A DNA stretch of 64,000 nt, from positions 124,001-188,000 of the forward strand of contig DATCHW010000221.1 in NCBI GenBank assembly GCA_036508135.1, read 5' to 3'. Of this stretch, positions 17,277-27,247 are shown one piece after another; position 1 is the stretch's first letter; the number at the start of each line of letters is the position of its first letter. Position numbers and translations under genes: made by a program. Under the pieces are notes generated by a model. The model saw only the letters and a program-made list of their open reading frames with translations. It had not been told where the DNA came from and did not search any database. Source of the stretch: DATCHW01 sp036508135. GTDB taxonomy: Bacteria; Bacteroidota; Ignavibacteria; Tepidaquicellales; Tepidaquicellaceae.

Positions 17277-18350
17277 ATGATTATATTTAAGGAACATATG
17301 ATTTCTCATAAAAATTTGAATATTTTGTTATTGGTTGGTGGATTATCTGCCGAAAGGGAAGTTTCATTATCATCCGGAAGGGCTATTCTAAAAGCATTAA
17401 GGGAAAATGGTCATAAAGTAAAAGTTGCTGACCCCATTTATGGTTCAGAAGAAGTATCTGAAGAAAAAATTTTTCAGGATTATATCAAAAGGGATTATCC
17501 TACTAAAGATTCAATCCGCCTGTTGCAGAAGATCTCATCAAGAAAAATGCTCGATTGTATAAATTCTAAATTACTTGACAATATTGACCTTGTATTCATT
17601 GGGCTTCACGGAAAATTCGGGGAGGATGGTAAAATTCAAACTTTACTTGAACTTAGAGGAGTAAAATATTCCGGCTCCGGAGTGTTTTCATCAAATCTTT
17701 CAATGGACAAAGATTTTTCAAAAGTTATTATGAAATTTAACGGTATAAAAACTCCTGACTGGATAACTTTTTATAAAAGTGAGGAAGATTCTTTAAATGA
17801 AATTACTAATAAGATTAATTCTTCTTTCGGATATCCTTGTGTGATAAAGCCGAATGATGAAGGCAGTACCGTAGGACTTACAATTTTATTTGATGAAGAT
17901 AATGAAAAACTGTCTGCAGCTCTTGAACTTGCTTTCAGTTATTCTGAAAAAATCATAATTGAAAAGTATATTAAGGGGAGAGAACTTACTGTTCCTGTCA
18001 TAGGAACTGATTCATATCATGTAATCGAGATAATTCCAAAAGATGGTTTTTATGACTACGAGCATAAGTATTCAAAAGGCAGGACAGATTATATTTGCCC
18101 TGCTGATATAAGTGAACTGTTAGAAATTGAAGCAAGGCAAATTGCCGTTAACGCACATAAATCCCTTGAGTGTGAAGTATATTCGCGTGTTGATTTCATT
18201 CTGAACGAAAATAACGAATTATATTGCCTTGAGGTAAACACTTTGCCCGGAATGACTGATACTTCACTCGTTCCTAAATCCGCACTAAAAAGTGGTATTA
18301 ATTTCAATCAACTGATTGAAAAAATAATTAATCTATCTATTAGGAAATAA
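17277..18350 (+). CDS. ddl: D-alanine--D-alanine ligase
   Basis: 357 residues, ATP-grasp fold. 'LLVGGLSAEREVSLSSGRA' (about 15-33) contains the Glu-Ser pair of Ddl; also 'FIGLHGKFGEDG', 'VIKPNDEGSTVG', 'EKYIKGRELTVPVIG' and 'VNTLPGMTDTSLVPK' with the metal ligands. It makes D-Ala-D-Ala for peptidoglycan. An in-frame ATG at 17298 is an alternative start. The ftsB/divIC gene follows after 4 bp, so cell-wall precursor synthesis and division are co-transcribed. Confidence 0.94.
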   Translation: MIIFKEHMISHKNLNILLLVGGLSAEREVSLSSGRAILKALRENGHKVKVADPIYGSEEVSEEKIFQDYIKRDYPTKDSIRLLQKISSRKMLDCINSKLLDNIDLVFIGLHGKFGEDGKIQTLLELRGVKYSGSGVFSSNLSMDKDFSKVIMKFNGIKTPDWITFYKSEEDSLNEITNKINSSFGYPCVIKPNDEGSTVGLTILFDEDNEKLSAALELAFSYSEKIIIEKYIKGRELTVPVIGTDSYHVIEIIPKDGFYDYEHKYSKGRTDYICPADISELLEIEARQIAVNAHKSLECEVYSRVDFILNENNELYCLEVNTLPGMTDTSLVPKSALKSGINFNQLIEKIINLSIRK

Positions 18351-18354
18351 TTTA

Positions 18355-18696
18355 TTGTTGAACATAGAAGAAAAAAAAGAGGGTCTTTTTACAAAAATTG
18401 CGAGATTTATAAAATATAATAAGATACTTGTACTATTTTCATTTTTTATTTTATTATTGATATATATGTATTTTCTGGGCAGCAGCGGATTTATAAAGAG
18501 GCTTAAACTTGAAAAGGATAAAAAGGAACTGGAAAAACAAATTGAAACTGAAAAGAGAAAACAAGATAGTCTTGAAAAAAAAATAATAGAAATACAGACT
18601 TCCGAACAGGAAATAGAAAGAATAGCACGTGAAAAATACGGAATGACCAAAGAGGGCGAAAAAATTTATAAAATTTACATTGACAGCACAAAATAA
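18355..18696 (+). CDS. FtsB/DivIC-type septum formation initiator
   Basis: 113 residues, starting with a TTG TTG pair at 18355. One membrane helix (about 22-42) is followed by a charged coiled coil (48-85) and the family pattern 'IARE.YGM...GE', visible as 'ERIAREKYGMTKEGEKIY'. This is the FtsB/DivIC architecture that links the divisome with FtsL and FtsQ. Coupled to ddl by a 4-bp gap. A 220-bp intergenic region follows before trpS. Confidence 0.85.
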   Translation: MLNIEEKKEGLFTKIARFIKYNKILVLFSFFILLLIYMYFLGSSGFIKRLKLEKDKKELEKQIETEKRKQDSLEKKIIEIQTSEQEIERIAREKYGMTKEGEKIYKIYIDSTK

Positions 18697-18916
18697 TATT
18701 ATCAAATTTCCTTATATTATCTCCGAAATATAAAAAAGTCTATTCGAAGAATTTTTACAAATTTGGTTTAAAAATTAAAAAATAAACAATTTATCCCGGA
18801 ATTATAAAATTTTGGTTTACTTGTTTTTAAATTGAAAGAAACAATAGGGAAAATCATTATATTTTGTTTAATATAAATATTCCCTAAATTTAACGTTTGT
18901 ATATATTTATTGATTA

Positions 18917-19921
18917 ATGTCGGATATTAAGAAAAAGGTAATATTATCGGGTATGAGACCTACGGGACGGCTTCATATAGGTCATTTTGTAGGTGCTCTT
19001 GAAAATTGGGTGAAATTACAGAATGATTTTCAAAATTATCATCTTGTTGCTGATTATCATACTTTAACAACTAATCTGAATACAGAAAATGTATTCACTG
19101 ATACTATCGAAATGGTAATAGACTGGATAGCTTGCGGTATTGATACTGAAAAATCTCCGGTATTCAGGCAATCTAAAATTAAACAGCATACTGAACTTTT
19201 CCTGATTTTATCAATGCTGATTTCCAAAGCAAGATTGGAAAAGAACCCGACGCTTAAGGACCAAATCAGGGATTTACATTTGCGGACAGTAATGTATGGG
19301 CATTTGGGCTATCCTGTTTTACAGGCAGCGGACATTTTATTGTATAAAGGGGATTTTGTACCTGTCGGTGCTGACCAGGTCCCTCATATTGAAATCACAA
19401 GACAACTTGCAGGTGCATTTAATGAGCACTATAAACTTATAAGCGGAAAAGAAATCTTTCCTATTCCTGAACCTAAAATAACTGAATTTGCAAGGCTTCT
19501 TGGCTTGGACGGAAAAGCAAAGATGAGTAAATCTCTGGATAACACAATATTAATCTCAGATAAAGAAGAGGAAATAAAGAATAAAATGAAAAAGGCTTTT
19601 ACTGACCCTGCAAAATTGCGTAAAGGTGATAAAGGAAATCCTGATATTTGCCTGGTTTACACTTACCACTGTAAATTCAATCCTTCTGAAATTAAGGAAA
19701 TTCGGGAAGGATGCATGTCTGGATCTTTAGGATGTTTTGATTGCAAAATGAAAATTGCAGGTAAAATAAATAGATTCTTTACCCCGGTCCGCGAAAAAAG
19801 AAATGAACTCGAAAAAGATAAAAATAATATTCTTGAAATTCTTGTAGAAGGCGAAACAATAGTTCGTGAAATAGCAGAAGATACAATGTGCGAAGTCCGG
19901 GAAGCAATGCTTTTCGGATAA
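18917..19921 (+). CDS. trpS: Tryptophanyl-tRNA synthetase
   Basis: 334 residues, class I synthetase. The HIGH signature is 'GRLHIGHFVGAL' (about 18-29) and the KMSKS signature is 'KAKMSKS' (about 199-205). 'YPVLQAADILLY' and 'VGADQVPHIE' are the Trp-binding segments of bacterial TrpRS. The length equals the family norm. ATG at 18917. It heads a long rightward run of envelope genes, starting 24 bp before uppS, though its own role is translation. Confidence 0.96.
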   Translation: MSDIKKKVILSGMRPTGRLHIGHFVGALENWVKLQNDFQNYHLVADYHTLTTNLNTENVFTDTIEMVIDWIACGIDTEKSPVFRQSKIKQHTELFLILSMLISKARLEKNPTLKDQIRDLHLRTVMYGHLGYPVLQAADILLYKGDFVPVGADQVPHIEITRQLAGAFNEHYKLISGKEIFPIPEPKITEFARLLGLDGKAKMSKSLDNTILISDKEEEIKNKMKKAFTDPAKLRKGDKGNPDICLVYTYHCKFNPSEIKEIREGCMSGSLGCFDCKMKIAGKINRFFTPVREKRNELEKDKNNILEILVEGETIVREIAEDTMCEVREAMLFG

Positions 19922-19945
19922 TACATTTATTAAACAAATTATAAA

Positions 19946-20725
19946 TTGGAAAATAAAAATTCTAAAGACTTAAAAATCCAGGAAAAGATTAAAGAATCAG
20001 GAGGAATGCCAAAACACGTTGCCATTATTATGGATGGTAACGGAAGATGGGCACAGGGTCACGGACTATCAAGGGTCTACGGACACAGGGAAGGTGTTAA
20101 ATCAGTCCGCGATATCGTAGAAGCATCCGGACAATTGGGAATTAAATATCTCACACTTTATACTTTCTCGACTGAAAACTGGAGAAGACCAAAATCGGAA
20201 GTCACCATCCTGATGAAACTTTTAATTAAAGCTCTGAAAGATGAAACAGACAGGCTTCACCAGAATGATGTCAGATTGATTTCAACTGGCGACCTTACTA
20301 CATTACCGGACAAAGTTCACAAAGAATTAATTGATGCAATTGAAAAAACCAGAAATAATAAACTTATGACATTAAATCTTGCGCTTAGTTACAGCGGAAG
20401 ATGGGATATTGTTAATGCAGTGAAAAAAATGTATCACGATTTCAAAAACAATAAACTTACGTATGAAAACATCAATGAAAAGAAAATTTCAGAATATTTA
20501 GTAACAAACGGAATACCTGACCCGGATCTTTTAATAAGAACCGGAGGGGACTATAGAATAAGTAACTTCCTTTTATGGCAAATCGCATACACTGAAATTT
20601 ATATTGAAAAAGTATTTTGGCCTGAATACCGCAGGGAAAATTATTATAAGGCAATAACAGAGTTTCAAAGACGGGAAAGAAGATTCGGTATGGTAAGTGA
20701 ACAAATAAAGAAAAATAAAGTATAA
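19946..20725 (+). CDS. uppS: Undecaprenyl diphosphate synthase
   Basis: 259 residues, TTG start. Cis-prenyltransferase motifs are 'AIIMDGNGRWAQ' (catalytic Asp), 'GHREGVKSVRDIV', 'LTLYTFSTENWRRP' and 'DPDLLIRTGGDYRISNFLLWQ'. It makes the C55 lipid carrier for peptidoglycan, LPS and EPS. Gene order uppS-bamA-skp-skp-lpxD-lpxC/fabZ is a widespread envelope cluster, with short gaps supporting an operon. Confidence 0.96.
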   Translation: MENKNSKDLKIQEKIKESGGMPKHVAIIMDGNGRWAQGHGLSRVYGHREGVKSVRDIVEASGQLGIKYLTLYTFSTENWRRPKSEVTILMKLLIKALKDETDRLHQNDVRLISTGDLTTLPDKVHKELIDAIEKTRNNKLMTLNLALSYSGRWDIVNAVKKMYHDFKNNKLTYENINEKKISEYLVTNGIPDPDLLIRTGGDYRISNFLLWQIAYTEIYIEKVFWPEYRRENYYKAITEFQRRERRFGMVSEQIKKNKV

Positions 20726-20757
20726 TTTTATATAATCATAAAAATTCAAACCAATAA

Positions 20758-23139
20758 ATGAATTTTAAAAATAAGGAAATACATCCGTTTGTGAAATATA
20801 CCATTGCAGTAATTTTCTGCATTTTATTTATTTCACCTTTGTACTCTCAAGATGAACCGGTTACATACAGGATAATTGATATTTCAGTTACCGGCAATAA
20901 GTTGTATGACAAAAAGACTATTGTGAATTATTCCGGTTTATATCTTAATCAGGAGATCCAGATCCCTTCTGATGAAACCCGTGAAACCTTGAAGAGATTA
21001 TGGAACCTTAGTCTTTTTTCTGATATTCAGCTCTATGTGGATAAAAAAATCGGAAAAGATGTATATCTTGTCATCGGAGTTACAGAACTGCCGAGAATTG
21101 AAAAAGTCGAATTAGTTGGAAATGACAGAATGTCTGAAAGTGAGCTTAAGGATAAAATATCTCTCGTACCGGGCGAAGTTGTTTCGGAACAGAAATTGAA
21201 AGATATCGAATACTATCTGACGAAATATTATAATGAAGATGGATTTTCTATGGCAGAAGTTCAGGTTGACAAGTTAATTAATTCGAATAATGAAGCGAGG
21301 ATCCGGATAAAAATAAATGAAGGAGCTAAGGTCAGTGTTCAGAAAATTGAATTTGTAGGGAATAAAAACATCAAATCAAATGCATTGAAAAAAGCGATGG
21401 ATAATACTTCAGAAAAGGTCTGGTGGAAATTCTGGAGCGGCGCAAGATTTGAAAAATTGAAATTTGAAGAAGATAAAAAGTTGATTGTTGATTATTATAA
21501 GGAAAATGGTTACAAAGATGCTGAAATTACGGATGTAGAATTTAAAACTTCTTACGATAAAGAAGACCTTGATATTAAAATTAAAGTTGACGAAGGTCCG
21601 CAGTATAAAATCAGAAATATTACATTTGAAGGGAATAAAATTTATCCGGATTCGGTTTTATTTGCACGGCTCGATATGAAAAAAGGTGATATTTATAATA
21701 TGAAAAAAATCAATAAAAATGTTTACGGAGCCGGCGGAGAAACTGAAAGTGATATGAATTCCTTGTATATGGATAATGGATACCTGAGGATATCTATCGA
21801 AATAGAAGAACAAAATATAGAAAATAATTATTTAGATCTTAATCTGAAGATAACTGAAAATAATCAGTTCCGGCTCGGTTTGGTTTCTGTCGAAGGAAAT
21901 GACAAGACTAAAGATAAAGTTCTCAGAAGAGAATTATATACTTATCCTGGTGAATTTTTCAACCGCACTAATGTTAAAAGGAGCTTACAGCAGTTGTCAG
22001 CTTTGAACTATTTTAATCCTGAGAAATTAGTACCCGATATATCACTTAAAAATGATTCAACAGTAAATGTAAAATATATGGTTCAGGAGAGATCTTCTGA
22101 CCAATTCAATGCATCCGTAGGGTACAGTGGCTCATTTGGTATTACCGGTGCTCTCGGATTAACTTTTAATAATTTTGATATTGCACATCCATTTTCAGGT
22201 GGAGCAGGACAAACCCTGAATTTCAACTGGCAGTTTGGAGAAGGCGGAAACTACAGAACGTTCAGTATCGGATTTACGGAGCCATGGCTTTTTGATACAC
22301 CTACACTTCTCGGATTCAGTGTTTATGACTCAAGAGAAAGTTATTCCTATGATGTAAGGGAAACAGGCGGAATATTGAATATCGGAAGAAGATTTAAATG
22401 GCCTGATGATTACTTCAGGGGTGATTGGTCTGTCAAATATCAAAAGACTGATGTTGTTTTTGGAGATAATTATTTCCAAACCGGACAAAGGGATCAGTTC
22501 ACTATAAAGCAAGTTATCACCCGTTCAACAGTATTTGATCCGGTATTTCCTTTATCAGGTACGAAAGTATCTGAAGCAATTGAATTATCAGGCGGACCAT
22601 TTCTACCCGGAAGTATTGAGTTTCTTAGGAATACGTTTAGTGCCGAAGCTTATACCCCATTGTTTAAAAATAATAAATTTGTGCTTTATACTAATTTCGA
22701 GTTTGCCTTTATCAATGCATTCGGACAGGATAAGTACCTTCCGCCTACAGAATTATTCTTTATGGGTGGAAATGGACTGACCTACAATACTATTGCTTTA
22801 AGAGGATATGATGATCGGAATATAGGTCCTAAATCTTCAAGTTATAGTCCCATCGGTGGGAAAGTTGCTCTAAAATATACAGTAGAATTGAGATATCCGC
22901 TATCTTTAGACCCTTTTCCGATTTTTGCTCTCTTATTTGCCGATGCAGGAAATATCTGGTCGGAAATTAAGAAAACCGATCCATTCGATTTAAGACGCTC
23001 TGTAGGATTCGGCTTTAGACTTCTATTACCCGCAGTCGGACTTGTGGGATTCGATTTCGGATATGGATTTGACAGACAACTTGAAGATAGGCAGGCACCT
23101 AAATGGCTTTTCCATTTTCAGTTCGGAAGAGGATTTTAG
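20758..23139 (+). CDS. bamA: BamA, outer-membrane protein assembly factor
   Basis: 793 residues. Signal peptide at about 12-32 ('ISPLYSQDEP'). Five POTRA domains occupy about 35-425, visible as recurring 'V.GN....' starts such as 'VTGNKLYD', 'LVGNDRMS', 'FVGNKNIK', 'FEGNKIYP' and 'VEGNDKTK'. About 440-793 is the Omp85 16-stranded barrel. The C-terminus 'FHFQFGRGF' ends in an aromatic, as expected for a barrel signal. It inserts beta-barrel proteins into the outer membrane with the other BAM parts. The two Skp genes downstream supply periplasmic chaperones. Confidence 0.96.
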   Translation: MNFKNKEIHPFVKYTIAVIFCILFISPLYSQDEPVTYRIIDISVTGNKLYDKKTIVNYSGLYLNQEIQIPSDETRETLKRLWNLSLFSDIQLYVDKKIGKDVYLVIGVTELPRIEKVELVGNDRMSESELKDKISLVPGEVVSEQKLKDIEYYLTKYYNEDGFSMAEVQVDKLINSNNEARIRIKINEGAKVSVQKIEFVGNKNIKSNALKKAMDNTSEKVWWKFWSGARFEKLKFEEDKKLIVDYYKENGYKDAEITDVEFKTSYDKEDLDIKIKVDEGPQYKIRNITFEGNKIYPDSVLFARLDMKKGDIYNMKKINKNVYGAGGETESDMNSLYMDNGYLRISIEIEEQNIENNYLDLNLKITENNQFRLGLVSVEGNDKTKDKVLRRELYTYPGEFFNRTNVKRSLQQLSALNYFNPEKLVPDISLKNDSTVNVKYMVQERSSDQFNASVGYSGSFGITGALGLTFNNFDIAHPFSGGAGQTLNFNWQFGEGGNYRTFSIGFTEPWLFDTPTLLGFSVYDSRESYSYDVRETGGILNIGRRFKWPDDYFRGDWSVKYQKTDVVFGDNYFQTGQRDQFTIKQVITRSTVFDPVFPLSGTKVSEAIELSGGPFLPGSIEFLRNTFSAEAYTPLFKNNKFVLYTNFEFAFINAFGQDKYLPPTELFFMGGNGLTYNTIALRGYDDRNIGPKSSSYSPIGGKVALKYTVELRYPLSLDPFPIFALLFADAGNIWSEIKKTDPFDLRRSVGFGFRLLLPAVGLVGFDFGYGFDRQLEDRQAPKWLFHFQFGRGF

Positions 23140-23246
23140 TTTCTTATAATTTATAATTTTTATATAATAATTATTATTAAAATAGAAAGAAAACACAGTA
23201 ATAAAATTATGATTTTTTTTAAACTATTAAAAAAGGAAAGATTAAC

Positions 23247-23819
23247 TTGAAAAACCTTAAATTTTTAATCGCTCTTATATTTTTATTCTTTTTTGCTTTT
23301 TCGATGAACATTAATGCTCAGATTAAAGTTGGATATATTGATAAAGAAATTGTTTTAAAACAAATGCCTGAATACAAACAGGTTGAAGCTGACTATAAAG
23401 TGTTTGAAAAACTTTATTCTGATACATTACAAGCAAGTAAATCTGAAATCCTGACCAAAGCCGAATATTTCCAGAAGAGATACGAAGAAATACAGGGAAT
23501 GATTAAAAACGGTCAGATTAAATCCGAAGCTGAAGCAAAATTTTATGAAGATTCACTCACGGTTATGCAGGATGACATTAAAAAATTGCAGGACGGATAT
23601 AATGCGTACCTACAGGTTGTACAGAATGAATTGATGCAAAAGCAAACATCTCTTTTAAAACCATTATATGAAAAGATCTCAAAAGTGGTTGAAAGTGTGG
23701 CAAAAGAACTTAAATTTAATTTTATTTTTGATAAACCCGCAGGGGTGCTTGAGGGATCCCTTTTGTATGGCGATAAAGAGTTTGATATTACGTTCAAGAT
23801 ACTCGATAAATTAAAATAA
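23247..23819 (+). CDS. skp: OmpH/Skp-family periplasmic chaperone, copy 1
   Basis: 190 residues, TTG start at 23247 preceded by 'aaaaaggaaag'. Signal peptide (about 5-25, 'NINAQIK'), then 'KVGYIDKEIVLKQMPEYKQ', the classic OmpH start, and a long helical tentacle (about 50-150) with a C-terminal 'FIFDKP.G' strand. Skp trimers carry unfolded outer-membrane proteins to BAM. It lies 107 bp after bamA. A second, divergent paralogue follows after 24 bp. Confidence 0.9.
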   Translation: MKNLKFLIALIFLFFFAFSMNINAQIKVGYIDKEIVLKQMPEYKQVEADYKVFEKLYSDTLQASKSEILTKAEYFQKRYEEIQGMIKNGQIKSEAEAKFYEDSLTVMQDDIKKLQDGYNAYLQVVQNELMQKQTSLLKPLYEKISKVVESVAKELKFNFIFDKPAGVLEGSLLYGDKEFDITFKILDKLK

Positions 23820-23843
23820 TTATCAAAATTAATAAACAATATT

Positions 23844-24386
23844 TTGATTGATTTAAAACAAATATCAAAGTTTTCTTTTTTCCTGATTTTTCTTTTTGTG
23901 CTGTCTCTTGTCACCCGCACCACTGAATCACAGACAAAAGTCGGATATATAGATTCCAAAAAGATAATTGATAATCTGCAGGAAGCAAAAGATGCAAAAA
24001 TGAAACTGGATAATATAGTTTCCGATTGGCAAAAAGAACTTACTACACTTCAGGATAGTCTGAAAAGAGTTAAAGATGATTATGACAAGAAAAAACTTAT
24101 TCTCACTGATCCGATGAAACTTCAGAAGGAAAAAGAAATCACCGACCTTGATGCTTCAATAACAAGCTATAAGGTACGGAAATTCGGAGAAGGCGGCGAA
24201 TATTATGCAAAGCAAACTGAAGTAATGAAAACTGTATATGACAGGATATTTAAAGCCATTGAAACCGTCGCAAAAGAAGGTGATTATGATTATGTATTTG
24301 ACCGAAGCAGTGATTTGATGCTTTTGTTTGTTAATGAAAAATACGATTTGACATTTAAAGTGATTAAAATAATCGAGGGAAAGTAA
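23844..24386 (+). CDS. OmpH/Skp-family periplasmic chaperone, copy 2
   Basis: 180 residues, TTG start. N-terminal hydrophobic helix about 9-27, then 'KVGYIDSKKIIDNLQEAKD', the OmpH signature, a helical region with 'WQKELTTLQDSLKRV', and a final 'DYVFDRSSDLMLL' strand. It shares layout but limited residues with the copy just upstream, so the duplication is old or divergent. Tandem Skp genes are known in FCB genomes. lpxD begins 4 bp after its stop, so it is in the same transcript. Confidence 0.88.
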   Translation: MIDLKQISKFSFFLIFLFVLSLVTRTTESQTKVGYIDSKKIIDNLQEAKDAKMKLDNIVSDWQKELTTLQDSLKRVKDDYDKKKLILTDPMKLQKEKEITDLDASITSYKVRKFGEGGEYYAKQTEVMKTVYDRIFKAIETVAKEGDYDYVFDRSSDLMLLFVNEKYDLTFKVIKIIEGK

Positions 24387-24390
24387 ATAA

Positions 24391-25422
24391 TTGAAGACAG
24401 TAAAGGAAATAGCTGAAGCTTTAAATGGAAAAATTGAAGGTAACCCGGATTGCGAAATAAATAAAATTGCAAAAATTGAATTTGCTGCAAATGACCAGAT
24501 TTCCTTTATTTCAAACCCTCTGTATGAAAAATATTATGACACAACAAATGCCGGAGCACTTTTAGTCTCAAAGGAGTTCAAACCGAAATCTATTAGAGAT
24601 AACCTCACATTGATTAGGGTTCAGGATCCGTATCTCGCTTTTCTTAATGCGATTGAACTATTTGATGAAGATGCCGAAGTACCCTTTGAAGGTATTTCCG
24701 ATAATTGCAGCATAGGTGATAATTCCGAAATTGCAGTAGATGTCTCCATCAGTGATTATACGCATATCGGAAATAATTGCAAAATTGCAACCGGGACAAG
24801 AATATATTCTAACTGTACAATTTCGTCCGATATAGAGATAGGAAGTAATTGCATTATTTACCCTAACGTTGTAATATATCAGGGGTCCAGGTTAGGAAAA
24901 AATGTTATTATTCATTCAGGAACTGTTATCGGCAGTGATGGCTTCGGTCATGCCCTTCAGCCGGATGGTACTTATAAAAAAATTCCCCAGAAAGGTATCG
25001 TAGTCATTGAAGATGATGTTGAAATTGGCAGTAATTGCTCTGTTGACAGGGCGACAATAGGTGAAACAAAAATCTGTAAAGGTGTGAAACTTGATAATCA
25101 GATTCAGATCGGTCATAATGTTATCATCAGTGAGAATACAGTAATAGTTGCTCAGGCGGGAATTTCAGGTTCTACAAAAATAGGCAAAAGATGTATGATT
25201 GGCGGACAAGCGGGATTGGTAGGTCATTTGGAAATTAGCGATGATGTTTTGATTGGAGCGAGTGTGGGAGTTTCAAAATCGATATTGAAAGCCGGAATAT
25301 ATACCGGTTATAGAGCGAAGCCTGTAAAAGAAGATTTAAAACGAGAAGCATATATTAATAGAATTCCTGAACTCGAAGAAAAAATTAGGCAGCTTCAAAA
25401 AGAACTCGAAAAGAAAAAATAG
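24391..25422 (+). CDS. lpxD: UDP-3-O-acylglucosamine N-acyltransferase
   Basis: 343 residues, TTG start at 24391 with 'gaggg' upstream. N-terminal LpxD domain (1-95: 'ISFISNPLYEKYY', 'LLVSKEF') precedes a left-handed beta-helix of hexapeptide repeats (about 100-310). The active-site His region is 'SDGFGHALQPDGTYKKIPQ'. The C-terminal 25 residues form a charged helix. It adds the second acyl chain in lipid A synthesis. It is followed 90 bp later by lpxC/fabZ, so the lipid A genes form a continuous block. Confidence 0.95.
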   Translation: MKTVKEIAEALNGKIEGNPDCEINKIAKIEFAANDQISFISNPLYEKYYDTTNAGALLVSKEFKPKSIRDNLTLIRVQDPYLAFLNAIELFDEDAEVPFEGISDNCSIGDNSEIAVDVSISDYTHIGNNCKIATGTRIYSNCTISSDIEIGSNCIIYPNVVIYQGSRLGKNVIIHSGTVIGSDGFGHALQPDGTYKKIPQKGIVVIEDDVEIGSNCSVDRATIGETKICKGVKLDNQIQIGHNVIISENTVIVAQAGISGSTKIGKRCMIGGQAGLVGHLEISDDVLIGASVGVSKSILKAGIYTGYRAKPVKEDLKREAYINRIPELEEKIRQLQKELEKKK

Positions 25423-25512
25423 TTATTTTCCAAAAAAAACTGAGTTTACAAAATTAAGTTCTGAAAGTTTATCTGTTTTATTGAAAAAGTTTTCAAATAA
25501 TTAAATAATCAA

Positions 25513-26919
25513 ATGCTAGAGAAACAGCGTACAATTAAGAAATCTGCTTCATTATCGGGTGTAGGTTTACATACCGGTAATAAATCTAATATGACTTTCA
25601 AGCCCGCACCTGAAGATTACGGCATAAGATTTATACGAACAGACCTCAAGAACAGCCCGGAAATACCCGCAGATATTGACCACGTAACTGATATTTCGAG
25701 AGGAACAACTATTGCTATGAATGGTGTCGAGATCCATACTGTCGAGCACATACTCGCCGCCATAGCAGGGTGTGAAATTGACAATTTAATTGTAGAACTT
25801 GATACGAACGAACCTCCCGTTTTGGACGGAAGTGCCATTGATTATGTACATACATTAAAAAATGCCGGCTTTATAGAGCAGGATGCTCCCAGAGATTATT
25901 TAATTATTGAAGATACAGTTCACTTCCATGATGAAAAACATCAGATTGATATAGTAGCGTTGCCTTTGAAAAATGATTTCAGGATTTCACTAATGATAGA
26001 TTTTAATAATCCCGCACTCGGTGTCCAACATACGGGACTCTTCAATCTTGAAGAGGAATTCGAAAAAGATTTTGCCCCTGCAAGAACTTTTTGTTTTCTT
26101 AAAGAAGTGGATATGTTATATGAATCAGGTTTGATTAAAGGCGGGAATATCGATAATGCAGTTGTAATTGTTGATCGCAATTTCACTGACGATGAATTCG
26201 AAGAATGGAAAAAAAGATTTAATCTTGACAAGGATATGAAGATTGGTGATAATGGTATCCTTGATAATAAGAAGTTAAGATATAAAAATGAACCCGCCCG
26301 CCATAAATTACTTGATATGATAGGCGATTTCGCACTGATAGGTGTTCCTATTAAAGGGCAAATTCTTGCGGCAAGACCCGGACATGGGGCTAACGTTGAA
26401 TTCGTTAAGATGCTCCGTAAATTATATATGCAGAAAAAAATTGAAAAGAAGTTTCAGGTCCTTAAAGCAGGTAATATTGTATTTGATATAGAAGCCATAC
26501 AGAAAATTCTTCCCCACCGTTATCCATTCCTGCTTGTTGATAAAATAGTTGACATTGACGTAAATAACAGGATTGTCGGGATAAAAAATGTTACCTATAA
26601 TGAACCATTTTTTCAGGGGCATTTCCCGATGAAAAAAGTTATGCCCGGAGTATTAATTGTCGAAGCAATGGTTCAATGCGGATCCATACTTCTTCTGAAT
26701 ACTATCGAAGATATTGAAAATAAACTCGCATTTTTTACGTCGATTGATAAAGTAAAATTCCGTAAACAAGTCGTTCCGGGAGACCAGTTAGTATTTGAAA
26801 TGTATCTCGATTATTTCAGAAGGGGTTTATGTAAATTGAGAGGTAAAGCATATAAAAACTACATCGGTGGCGAACTTGCCTGCGAAGGTGAATTCATGGC
26901 TGCAATCGTTGATAAATAA
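25513..26919 (+). CDS. lpxC/fabZ: Bifunctional LpxC deacetylase / FabZ dehydratase
   Basis: 468 residues, a fusion typical of Bacteroidota and relatives. LpxC (about 1-300): 'GVGLHTG', the zinc ligand region 'HTVEHILAAIAG' (about 75-86) and 'RHKLLDMIGDFALIG'. FabZ (about 320-468): 'ILPHRYPFLLVDKI' with the catalytic His and 'PGVLIVEAMVQ' with the catalytic Glu. The enzyme deacetylates UDP-acyl-GlcNAc, the committed lipid A step, and dehydrates 3-hydroxyacyl-ACP, which balances LPS against phospholipid synthesis. Last gene of the envelope block. Confidence 0.96.
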   Translation: MLEKQRTIKKSASLSGVGLHTGNKSNMTFKPAPEDYGIRFIRTDLKNSPEIPADIDHVTDISRGTTIAMNGVEIHTVEHILAAIAGCEIDNLIVELDTNEPPVLDGSAIDYVHTLKNAGFIEQDAPRDYLIIEDTVHFHDEKHQIDIVALPLKNDFRISLMIDFNNPALGVQHTGLFNLEEEFEKDFAPARTFCFLKEVDMLYESGLIKGGNIDNAVVIVDRNFTDDEFEEWKKRFNLDKDMKIGDNGILDNKKLRYKNEPARHKLLDMIGDFALIGVPIKGQILAARPGHGANVEFVKMLRKLYMQKKIEKKFQVLKAGNIVFDIEAIQKILPHRYPFLLVDKIVDIDVNNRIVGIKNVTYNEPFFQGHFPMKKVMPGVLIVEAMVQCGSILLLNTIEDIENKLAFFTSIDKVKFRKQVVPGDQLVFEMYLDYFRRGLCKLRGKAYKNYIGGELACEGEFMAAIVDK

Positions 26920-26935
26920 AAATGTAAATTGATTA

Positions 26936-27247
26936 TTACTTAGAGTTTATAGACAGGAGAATTTCCCAGTTATATAAACCCGTATTATGCCCGTCTTTCC
27001 AGAAGATTTGAATTGCATAATTCCCGACCGGTTCAATCTTCTCAATTTCATAAAAGCCGGTTGGCTTAAAAGGTGCTTTAATAGGTATGTAACTGTCGAA
27101 AATAACAGATTCTCCTTTACAATTTACACATGGACACTCATCTCTCAGTGTTTGTAAATTGATATCTTTCACTTTACCATCACTCCAGAAAATTCTCAGA
27201 TTATTTTCTTCTGTTTTTTGCAATTTAACAGGATGTAATGCTGACAT
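26936..27247 (-). CDS. DUF971 domain protein
   Basis: 103 residues. Matches the DUF971 / gamma-butyrobetaine-hydroxylase N-terminal-like fold: 'LRIFWSDGKVKDINLQTLRDECPCVNC' is the core, with a CxCxxC in the second half of it, and 'YAIQIFWKDGHNTGLYNWEIL' at the end. The Cys motif suggests metal or Fe-S contact. Such proteins are often near mrp-type genes; here mrp is 16 kb away. Convergent with lpxC/fabZ. Function not established. Confidence 0.85.
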   Translation of the reverse strand: MSALHPVKLQKTEENNLRIFWSDGKVKDINLQTLRDECPCVNCKGESVIFDSYIPIKAPFKPTGFYEIEKIEPVGNYAIQIFWKDGHNTGLYNWEILLSINSK